The notes under the pieces are model-generated. The model saw only the letters and a list, made by a program, of their open reading frames with translations, ran no database searches and was not told where the DNA came from. This document shows, piece by piece, positions 25,801 to 37,800 of a stretch of 64,000 bases of DNA. The DNA comes from Acanthopleura granulata (lineage: Eukaryota > Mollusca > Polyplacophora > Chitonida > Chitonidae). The stretch lies in NCBI GenBank assembly GCA_016165875.1, contig JABBOT010000016.1, positions 5,230,327 to 5,294,326 on the forward strand, read 5' to 3'. The translations under genes and the position numbers were made by a program. Every line of letters starts with the position of its first letter. Position 1 is the first letter of the stretch.

Positions 25801-28800
25801 AATCTAAAGAAAAGAGAACACGACACTGCTGTCAGTGGTGGAATCTAAAGACAAGAGAACATGACACTGCTGTCGGTGGTAGAACCTAAAGACAAGAGGA
25901 CATGACAGTGCTGTCAGTGGTGGAATCTACAGAAAAGAGAACATGACAGTGCTGTCGGTGGTGGAATCTAATGAAAAGAGAACATGACAGTGCCGTCTGT
26001 GGTGAAATCTAATGAAAAGAGAACATGACACTGCTGTCGGTGGTGAAATCTAAAGAAAAGAGAACACGACACTGCTGTCAGTGGTGGAATCTAAAGAAAG
26101 GATAACATGACACTGCTGTCAGTGGTGGAATCTAAAGAAAAGAAAACATGACACTGCTGTCAGAGGTGGAATCTAAAGAAAAGAGAACATGACACTGTTG
26201 GCGGTGGTGGAATCTAATGAAAAGAAAACATGACACTGCTGTCAGAGGTGGAATCTAAAGACAAGAGGACATGACAGTGCTGTCAGTGGTGGAATCTAAA
26301 GACAAGAGGACATGACAGTGCTGTCAGTGGTGGAATCTAAAGACAAGAGGACATGACACTGCTGTCAGTGGTGGAATCTAAAGACAAGAGGACATGACAG
26401 TGCTGTCAGTGGTGGAATCTACAGAAAAGAGAACATGACAGTGCTGTCGGTGGTGGAATCTAATGAAAAGAGAACATGACAGTGCCGTCTGTGGTGAAAT
26501 CTAATGAAAAGAGAACATGACACTGCTGTCGGTGGTGAAATCTAAAGAAAAGAGAACACGACACTGCTGTCTGTGGTGGAATCTAAAGAAAGGATAACAT
26601 GACACTGCTGTCAGTGATGGAATCTAAAGAAAAGAAAACATGACACTGCTGTCAGAGGTGGAATCTAAAGAAAAGAGAACATGACACTGTTGGCGGTGGT
26701 GGAATCTAATGAAAAGAGAACATGACACTGCTGTCAGAGGTGGAATCTAAAGAAAAGAGATCATGACACTGCTGTCAGTGGTGGAATCTAAAGACAAGAG
26801 AACATGACACTGCTGTCAGAGGTGGAATCTAAAGAAAAGAGAACATGACACTGCTGTCAGTGGTGGAATCTAAAGACAAGAGAACATGACACTGCTGTCA
26901 GAGGTGGAATCTAAAGAAAAGAGAACATGACACTGCTGTCAGTGGTGGAATCTAAAGAAAAGAGAACATGACACTGCTGTCAGTGATGGAATCTAAAGAA
27001 AAGTGAGCATGTTGCCTTTCTGTCAATAATGAGATCTCCGGACAAAAGAACAAGACACCTTTCTGTCAGTGGCAGAACCAACAGAAATTAAAACAAAACG
27101 TGTCTGTAATAGCGAGGGATTGTATAAAAATGAAGACAAACTTGGTCAGTGGTTGAAGACATACTTCTCTCAGTAGTCATATCCACTGAAAACAGTAGGC
27201 AAGTGATCTCTTGTTACATGTGTATTCAAATAAGATCACACCAGAGAGAGCAGTCAGTTGATTTGAACTGCCATCAAGGCCTTGAGAACAGTGAGAACAT
27301 GTATGTGTATGCGTTGGATATTATGTTGTACCAATGTTTCATCATTATTTATTACGTTGTACTTAACAATGTTTCATCATATGAGAACAAGGCACCCTTA
27401 TCACTTACATATACTGTGCGTCCTTGTGCGAGTCCACCCTAAGTCCTCAACCATTTCCCATATGCAAGAGCAACTTTCAGTGCAATTTATGCACATTTTC
27501 AATGTGATTTATGGAGACAAGACTAAATTGGTTGGAATGGTCAGTTTGAAGGCTTTACAAAAAGTATAATTTTATCAGTCAACACAGAAAATAATACCTT
27601 CTGAATATGATTGAATAAAAACCTTGCAAACATGTGAAAAGGTTGAAGAATTACAGTGTCTTGCGAAAATGCTACCTTCACTGGAACATCATGTAGAAGA
27701 CGCCAAGCATGGCACCAACCCAGTGACAATATACAGACACCGAACTGACCAATTCTGTTTTCTAGCTCTGATCTCTTAGTACTGAGGCAGGAACATGATC
27801 CATTTTTAACGTCTTTGGTATGACCCAACCTGGGATTGATATGGGGCTCCCGACCTCAAAGGTAAAAACAATTAAGGTTTCTTTGAATTATTTATTTGAT
27901 TGGTGCTTTACCCTGTACTCAAGAATATTTCACTTATACAATAGTGGCCAGCATTATGGTGGGAGGAAACCAGGCAGAGCCCGGGGGAAACCCACAACCA
28001 TCACCAGGCAACTGGCAGACCCAATTCTGGTTTTCGACATAAGAATTATATTGGTGGAAGCAAAGCTAAAGCCAACTCACGCCAGACCACCAAAATGCGC
28101 TTACAAGCGCTGCCGAGCAATTATTTCCACTGAGTGAGCAAGACATTTTAGCACTTCACTAGGACCCGATGGCTATGATCGGAGCAGCATAAACCACCAA
28201 TCAAATCCCCAAAAATAACACACTTCTGATTTCAGAGCCTGACCTTCTCCAGACCTTGGACCTTCATGACCCGTAGCCTTCGCTCGAAATCCTGCACATG
28301 TTCGTCTGGGATGTAGCCACAGACTTTGCCATCCAACAGCACAGTGTAGCATTCCTTCACGGTCAACGGCTGCAGTGCATCAAACGGAGACATCCCTAAT
28401 GCTGCGAAGACTCTAGGCAGGTGGGCCACACGAAACTGAGTGTTCACGATCTGCAAACGATAAAGAAGTTTACATTATTCAGTGAAGATAACTGTGCTTT
28501 TAGTTTGTTGTCCCTCTTACACCTGCCCCTGCTACACCTGTCTCACATCTGTCCCTGTTACACCTGTCTCTCGCTCCTGTCCCTATTACAACAGTCCTTG
28601 TTTCATCTGTCCCTGTTACACCTGTCTCACATCTGTCCCTGTTACACCTGTCTCACATCTGTCCCTGTTACACCTGTCTCACACCTGCCCCTGTTACACT
28701 GGTCTCACATCTGCCCCTGTTACACCTGTCTTTCACTCCTGTCTCTATTACATCTGTCCTTGTTTCATCTGTCCCTGTTACACCTGTCTCTTACTCCTGT

Positions 28801-31800
28801 CCCTATTACATCTGTCCTTGTTTCATCTGTCCCTGTTACACCTGCCTCTGGTACACCTGTCTCACACCTGCCCCTATTACATCTGTCCTTGTTCCATCTG
28901 TCCCTGTTACACCTGTCTCACACCTGCCCCTGTTACACCTGTCTCTCACTCCTGTCCCTATTACATCTGTCCTTGTTTCATCTGTCCCTGTTACACCTGC
29001 CTCTGGTACACCTGTCTCACACCTGCCCCTGTTACACCTGTCTCTTACTCCTATCCCTATTACATCTGTCCTTGTTCCATCTGTCCCTGTTACACCTGTC
29101 TCACACCTGCCCCTGTTACACCTGCCTCTCACTCCTGTCCCTATTACAACAGTCCTTGTTTCATCTGTCCCTGTTACACCTGCCTCTTACACCCGTCAAT
29201 CACACCAGTCCCTGTTTCTCCTGTCCCTGTAAACATGCCCATCTTACACCTCCATATGTCATATCTCTTCTTGTTTCAACTGTCCATGTTAACCTGTGTC
29301 TGTTACACCTGCCTCCTGATAAAGCTTTCCATGTCAGGCCTGTCCCTGTGACACCTTACCCCTGTTATCCCTGCCCTTGTCAAACCATTCCCTGTTACAT
29401 GTGTATTGCACTCACCTGGCAGAGGGCAGACATGTGATTCATCAACCCACAGGGGGTCCCATCAGGAGTGTGCACAGGGCACAGGAAACCTGGTAAACAA
29501 AACACATCTGAGAGGTTTATGGTATGTCAGAGAGGTTTAGGGTATGAGTCAGAGAGGTTTTGGGCATGAGTCAGAGGTTTAGGGTATGAGTCAGAGAGGT
29601 TTTGGGTACGAGTCAGAGAGGTTTACGGTATAAGTCAGGGAGGTTTACGGTACAAGTCAGGGAGGTTTACGAGGTTTACGGTATAAGTCATGGAGGTTTA
29701 CGGTATAAGTCAGAGAGGTTTACGGTATAACTCAAAGAGGTTTAGGGTATAAGTCAGAGAGGGTTAGGGTATAAGTCAGCGAGGTTTAGGGTATAAGTCA
29801 GAGAGGTTTACGGTATAAGTCAGGGAGGTTTAGGGTATGAGTCAGAGAGCTATTGGGTATAAGTCAGAGAGGTTTAGGGTATAAGTCAGAGAGGTCTAGG
29901 GTATAAGTCATGGAGGTTTAGGGTCTAAGTCAGAGAGGTTTAGGGAATAAGTCAGAGAGGTTTAGGGTATAAGTCAGAAAGGTATATGGTATAAGTCAGA
30001 GGTTTAGGGTATGAGTCAGAGAGGTTTAGGGTATAAGAGAGGTTTAGGGTATAAGTCAGAGTACAAAACCCTACCTAACGTTTTTTTTTCTCAAATCCCA
30101 TAAAGCAAAATTAGGAACACACCATCTAAGGTTAAATCACAGGGCAAATCTGCTAAAAATTTGCTCGTAACGGATAATGTTTTCGAAAATAAAATGTTAA
30201 ATCTTGACTTACAGTACATGAAAGTCCAAGGAATGCTTTGTGGAACTGTCATCTGAAGAGAGCATACTTCAATTTTCCTTTCCAAGTTTCCAACACAGAC
30301 TCTATTTAAACTGATAAACACCCATGCTAAGGAGAAGAAGCAGGCTCTTTTGTGATGTGAAGCAGCGTGGCTGGATAACTAAGGGAGCTCATTCTGCTCA
30401 CCTCACAGAAACAAGAGGGGCAAGTAACTCCAGTCCAAGCTGTATTGTCTGTTGTTATTGCTGTTGTGTTCGTGTGTAAATGGGTAAGGTATTACTGGAA
30501 TATTGCCAAAGAACACAGGTGTTTTTCTAGGCACTTTCTTGTGTTGTGGTTACCACAATGGGTAATGTCGGGAATTTGAGTTTTAGATAAATTTTGATAT
30601 TAGTTTTTGGTACATTAGAGATGAAAAGATGTTGAGTTTTCTGACTTGTTCAAATTTCGAAAAAAAGAAATTGGCTAGAAAAATCCCTGGCACACTGATC
30701 AGTAGAGCTGGGACTTGTGTTGCCATTGTGCTTGAAGAAGGTACAGCCTACTGGTCAGCTACATGTGCCTGTATTCAATTATTTCATACGATGTTTCTGC
30801 CATATTGAAGACTGTTTCGCATATCGTACATGTCTACATGTCTGCGGGATACCTCTGCGCCTCTACACCACCTCGACAAACCTCCTGACTTAAAGCTTCA
30901 GCCAAACCGTAAACAAGAGCGAAATTCAATTGTACAACTAATATGTACTTGGTGTGGAACAGCAGGGAATCATCATGAAAATGCCTTGAATGACCCCAAA
31001 TTTCGCCCACAAAAGAGCATTCGTTAGAGCACGAATTATATTATATATGATATCATTATGAGTCATTATATGTTATTTTTGTTGCTCAAACTTACATTTT
31101 TGCCAATAGTATCCAACCTTCCACACAAATGTCAAAGCACCTTTTTAATATCAATATAACTCTCAGAATCAGGAAAAATGATCCACTCAGCCATGGGCAA
31201 AATTTAAGGACATTTAGGGTAGGTCGTTACCCTCCATATGTAGAATGTTAGAACACTAGCAAGAACTGAAAAGAAATAGCCCACCAGTGGTGACGACACT
31301 AACAGTGGTGATAACAGTAACAGTGGTGAGACACTGACAGAGATGACCACACTAACAGTGGTGACAACACTAACAGTGGTGACGACACTAACAGAGGTGA
31401 CGACACCAACAGTGATGACGACACCAACAGTGGTGACAACACTAACAATGACACTAATAGTGGTGACGACACCAACAGTGATGACGACACCAACAGTGGC
31501 GACGACACTAACAATGACACTAACAGTGGTGACGACACTAACAGAGGTGACAACACTAACAGAGGTGACGACACTAACAGTGGTGACGACACGAAGAATG
31601 GTGATGACACTAACAGAGGTGACGACACTAACAGAGGTGACGACACTAACAGAGGTGACGACACTAACAATGATGATGACACTAACAGTGGTAATGGCAC
31701 TAACAATGATGACACTAACAGTGATGATGACACTAACAATGAAGATGACACTAAATGACGATGACACTAAGTGATGACAGTAACAGTGATGACACTAACA

Positions 31801-34800
31801 ATGATGATAACACTAACAATGATGACACTACAAGATGATACTAACAGTGGTGATGACACAAACGATGACATTAACAGTCGTGATGACGCTAACAATGGTG
31901 ATGACACTAACAGTGGTGATGACACTAATGATGACACTAACAGTGGTGATGACGCTATCAATGGTGATGACACTAACAATGATGACAATAACAAAGGTGA
32001 CACTAAGTGATGACACTAACATTGATGACAACACTAACAATGACAACACTAACCATGATGATGACACTAACAACGATGATGGCACTAAGCCATGATATTA
32101 ACAGCGGTGATGACACTAACATTGACAATGACACTGTCAATGATGACAACACTAACAATGATGACAACACTACCAATGACACTAAAAGAGATGATGACAC
32201 TAACAATGATGATGATACTAACAGTGGTGATGACACTAACAATGATGACGACACTAACAATGATGACACTAACAAAGACACCAAAAAGAGATGATGACAC
32301 TAACAATGATGATGACACTAACAGTGATAATGACACCAACAATGATGAAACTAAATGATGACACTAACAGTTGTGATGACACTAAAATGATGATGACACT
32401 AACACCAGTGATGACACTAACAATGATGACGCTAACAGTGGTGATGACACTAACAATGATGATGACACTAAGGTGACGACAAGTGATAAATATACCCCAG
32501 GCCTCAGGTAGAAGTTTACGAACAGACGTCGTTCTCATCTGAGCAAAAAATGCGCCACGATGAATGCATCGGAAGTGAGAGATGTAACGCATGAAATTCA
32601 GTTTGTCTGCAACAACAGTTAGTCCCGAAGCCTGCAATGAAAAAAGATCAAAGAATGTGTTATCGTTTTCACATCATGTCAAAGACCCCTTGAAATGTTG
32701 AACATATCCCTCCCTCAATACTACATGCTTAATTACAACATGGGCTTCAATATAACCAATATATTGTGATATTTCATCACAAATGTGTCCCACAAATTTT
32801 TCAAGAAATTGTTGTTGCACTCTTCTACTGGCTTACGTAAGCCTTCAAATTTTTCTCTGTCCTGCCCTGGAGACCAGGTTTCCTGTGGCCATGTGATACT
32901 CCATGGGATTTGGACACCTGAATGCCATATGGGATGCAGGAAATTCAGCTAAACACTTGCTCTACTGTACCTGCATTAGACCCTGTCCTGTCCTGGAGAC
33001 CAGGTTTCCTGTGGCCATGAGATACTCCATGGGTTTAGTGGCTTCCATGCCATGGCGACATGCATCAGCAATTGTACCTATTACAGAAGGAACCATAGTC
33101 ATGAAGTCAGGAGTGAGTTTTGCAGAACCTGACTGAAACAGCCCCTCAGATTTAGTAAAGATTCTCTGACAGTGGCTACAGGTTTGCCACCATCACAGTT
33201 TTCATGGGCTTGTAGCATTCCTCAACTATTTGTCTTCACCCGAAATGCAAAAGTTACTGTCATAACCTTCAGATATTGTCAACAGCACGGGTAAGATTAA
33301 ATACTGTATACTATGACGATTTACAACCCGATGATATATTCGATATGTTCAAACGAACAGGCCATATGCCTCCTACGGCCATCCCTGGTCTTGGCAATAA
33401 CCTATATAAACACTTGCTATGGATCACTCAGCATGGCATTTCTGGAAGTTGGACGATTGCTCGAAGATTCATACAGTCATGTACGTCTGTAATTAAATGC
33501 GCTTGATCAAAAAATTCTGTTTCAGGATAACTGTCGTCTCTGTTGTTGTTCATTTACTGTCAATTCTGCTGTCGTGCCAAACTGTGTTCTCCTTGAGCTC
33601 TGTTAATCTGTTAACTTCCCAGTATAAAGCCTCTTACCAGAGAAGATACACTCACAAGGAATTTCCAATCCCCCCTTCTCGATATCTGATTGTCTTTTCT
33701 TTGGTGAAGTGATTTTACATTCAATAGTCAGCCATTTCAAATAGCTACCGCAAAAAAAATGCCATCGTACGAGATATGCTGTGAATAGTTTGGTAGTTTT
33801 GTTCTTTTCTTCCAAAATTTTGTTTGTGGCTGAAAACGGCTTGAAAACACGGGCCGACCATTAAACTGATCAACTGATGGACTGGCCGCAACAGTTGCTC
33901 ACCTACTGTGGCTATTTCTACAAGCAGCAACAGGCAGTTCCCTGCTCAGATTTCTGAAACAGTGATTTGGTGAGTTTAAGTCCAACTCATGCTGGCTGTA
34001 CGTGGGAACACGTCTGCCAGCAACCTGCGGATGGTTGTGGGTTTCCCCTCATGCCCTGCTCTTTGTTTCCTCACACCATAATGCTGGCCGCTGTCGTATA
34101 AGTGAAATATTCTTGATTATGGCGTAAATCACCAATCAAATAAATAAATAAATTTAAACGGTGAATGTGCAGAAAGCTGAAAAATGGGGAGTTTCATGTA
34201 TTAAGTGTGAAGTAGATGAGGATGGTTTGCATATCCTCAGAAAGCCGGAATATATTCAGGAGACAGTAGGTCGATAAAATGGAGTTCCCGCGGGCGGCTA
34301 CTCGCTCCATCTCCGAACTCGAATCTGATAAAACTGCTCTCGATGAGGCCCAAGCTCGTGTCACGCAAACTCAACTGTATTGAAAATTGACAGAATTTTA
34401 AAATAACAGTCCAACCTAGATGGACTATCTGTACACGCGAAATTGCAATACAGCAGACGTTTTACGCACGCGTTCAACAATGTCAATTTGCTTTTCTGCG
34501 TCTGTTATTGAAAATGTTGTCGTGGAGTCATTTTTTCCGTGTTTATGCGATTTCCCGAAGGCATTTTCTTGTCATCAAGTGAGCCATCCCATCCTTTCAC
34601 CAACTTATCTGCGGTTACGGTAGCGGTAGACCAAACCATGCAAGCAGCTATATAAACACACCAGTGTACTTGATGACATAATGAAACTGACAAGCCAGCT
34701 ATTTTTCGGCCGTGCAGCCAGGTAACAAGGGAAGTAAATTATTGTTTGAAACAACAACATGAGGAATGTCACAGGATAACAGTAATCCCGTGTATATTTC

Positions 34801-37800
34801 AAAAGGACCTTATGCCACTCAGGAAAAGTAATGTAGGATACAGGTATTAGTCTCTAGTGTAGAATTCTGTCGGTTTTATTATGCCGTCTCTCTGATCGGA
34901 GAGACCCTCCGTCACCGGTATAGGCTCCCAGAACTGTCTGCCACACGTCTGCTGTGATCAAACTCACCACCAGCTGGTGAGTCACATGGCCATTAAGGTG
35001 TTGGTCCTCTGTTGTAAATCGTCGTAGAATACGGTACTGTATTTTCACCTGAAGTTCACCATTTTTCAAATGATGTATTTTGCTTGTGATTGATTCACCC
35101 TCCTTATATGGCCACTTATGAGGGGTTTTTTTTGGTGAAGTTTGACTAATTTCCAATCAGAAAGAAATAAATGCCTTTATGTGTCTCCACAACTGCACTT
35201 TTGCATAATAAACTTTTGGTGGAATGCAGGATACATGTATAGCAGATGGAAGACAATCAAACACTAAGCAGGCAAATACATGTAGTTTGATTCATCTTTT
35301 CAAGAATTTTTTCCAGGCAAGGTAAAATGCTTTCCCAACATCAGATTCTATGCCTTCATGACATCAGATGCCTTCACAACATCAGATTCTACGCTTTCCT
35401 AACATCAGATTCTATGCCTTCATAACATCAGATTCTATGCCTTCATAACATCAGATTCTACGCTTTCCTAACATCAGATTCTATGCCTTCATAACATCAG
35501 ATTCTATGCCTTCATAACATCAGATTCCATGCTTTCATAACATCAGATTCTATGGTAGCCTGTTATGACTAATTGTTCTCAATGATGTTACATCCATATT
35601 TTCTCTTTTCATGTAAGAAGCCCCATATGTAGGTGTATTTTGAATGCCGAAAGCCTACTCACCAAAGTTGAGGTCATAAGCAGTTCCTTTTCCCTTTGCG
35701 GTTCTTTCAATGGAGGCCCTTAGGGAAAACAGCCAAGACTCCATCTTCTCCTGCAACAGAAAAATTGGCACAACCTTCAACAAAACCTTGCTTTCTGTGT
35801 GCCCAGTAAAGAGCGGCTTTCTATGTGTCAAGTAAAAGAACGGCTCTCTGTGTGTCAAGTAAAAGAGCGGCTTTCTATGTGTCAAGTAAAAGAACGGCTC
35901 TCTGTGTGTCCAGTAAAAGAACGGCTCTCTGTGTGTCAAGTAAAAGAACGGCTTTCTGTGTGTCAAGTAAAAGAACAGCTTTCTGTGTGTCCAGTAAAAG
36001 AGCGGCTTTCTGTGTGTCAAGTAAAAGAACGGCTTTCTGTGTGTCCAGTAGAAGAACTGCTTTCTGTGTGCCGTACTCAAGAATATTTCACTCACACCAT
36101 GCGGCCAGCATTATGGTGGAAGAAAACCAGGCAGTGCCTGGGAGAAACCCAAGACCATCTACAGGTTGGTGGCAGACTTTCCCACGTACAGGGTATATTC
36201 TTGACCACAGTGTAAAATACACAGACTCACTACAGTAATCATAGCTTCATTGCCAAAAGTAATATTTTGTCACCTTTATTTCGTTCTATACGGCCATCCT
36301 TAAAGATATGTTTGTTGGGAGTAACCCAACAGGGCTCTTCAGAAAAGGGCCTCCTCAAATGTTTTGATTGGTATTTTGATAAAAATTTATTTCTCTCCAA
36401 GTTAATTTCTTTAAAATCCCTGTCTTTCTCAAGAGCTGGAATCAAAAAAGAAGAATTCCCTACTGGCCGACCCTGTTTTTTCTCATAGTGTCCGTTTATG
36501 CCAAAATAACAGGTTTTTAAGGATGGCCTAACTGCACATTTTTGGTGAGAATTCCTGGATCAACTACAAAAAGTAAATCATCAAACTTCACGTTATTTGC
36601 AAGTGATCCCTACCTTGAGCACCATGAGGTAGAGATGGCCCCCTAACAGCACTTCCTGATTCATGGGATTATCAGCGCTCTCCACGGCGCAGCCACCTTT
36701 GGCAAACACAAACAGCTTTTGGGTCATGTACCTAAGAAGTTAAAACAGACAATCTCAAAATTGTATTCTTTAAAATACACATTTACCACATTTCCAAAAT
36801 ATTAAACTAAACATGTTCTATCAGTGGGCTATATATCAGCTGACTTGACTACTGTTCTCTTAATGCGCTGCACAAGTAACGCATTATCAGCTAACCCACA
36901 AAAAACGTCATTGTAAATGCAGGGATGAACAACACGCTACACAATTTTGACCCAAAACGTTCCCTTAATCAAAGATTAAAATAAGGGACTGTTGTTGTGC
37001 AGAAATTTCATGTACAAAACTACATGAGGAGACACCATTATGAGCTGCATCTGAACATATGGTGAACAATCCTGGTGGATTTACGCCCCAATCCACGAGT
37101 CTGGCTACAATGCCTCAATTCCTGAGTTTTGGTGGTAATGCCTGAGTTTTGGTCCTAGTGCCAGAGTTCCGGTCTCAATGCCTGAGTTTTAGCCCTAATG
37201 CCTGCATTTTGGTCTCAATGCCTGAGTTTTAGCCCTGATGCCTGTTTTTTGGTCCCAATGCCTGAGTTTTAGTCCTAATGCCTGCGTTTTGGTCCCAATG
37301 CCCGAGTTTTGGTCCCAATACTTGAGTTCTGGTCCCAATGCTTGAGTCTCAAGTTTCTACATTGATCAAGGAGTTGGTCCCCGTGAATAGAATTCTGACC
37401 TACTTCTCCCCTTCCAAATCCACAAGGTCAGGCCTATTATTTGTTCACTGCTGTTTTTATCACATATTCTTTTTTTTCATGAATATATAACTCACACTAA
37501 AAGGTTGAACTTCTCCACGTTGGACTGAAGATGAAAGCACACACAACGTCTGGAAAAAAAAAAAGAACACAACATGAACATCCTGTAAGTTATACATAAT
37601 ATTAAATGTAAATATATTAAATATATCATACATGTCACAGAATATTTTGGTATAAAGTAATATTTCATTTTCATGATACAGGCACTTTTTATAGCATTTT
37701 ACATTTACATATCACACCTAAATCACTGATGTTTTATTTCACATAATTTCATTTGTACCAAGACTTCATAGGACGGCATGAATACTGAATATGTATGTGT

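Noticed and set aside
28421..29437. 338- and 289-residue Cys/Leu/Ser/Pro-rich frames
   Set aside because: They lie on the strand opposite POLR1B and coincide with the 26-bp repeat array in intron 17; the composition is repeat-driven.
29503..30063. TTTAGGGT-like hexamers suggesting an interstitial telomere repeat
   Set aside because: The hexamer occurs only once per 22-bp unit inside a longer AGTCAGAGAG context, not as tandem TTAGGG.
31204..32637. Many Thr/Asp or Val/Ser-rich frames
   Set aside because: By-products of the GACACTAAC-type array; only the part at 32496-32631 is real (POLR1B exon 16).
35655..36238. Apparent 9-residue-repeat proteins on both strands
   Set aside because: The 27-bp minisatellite is divisible by three and keeps frames open; exon 14 accounts for the only coding part.
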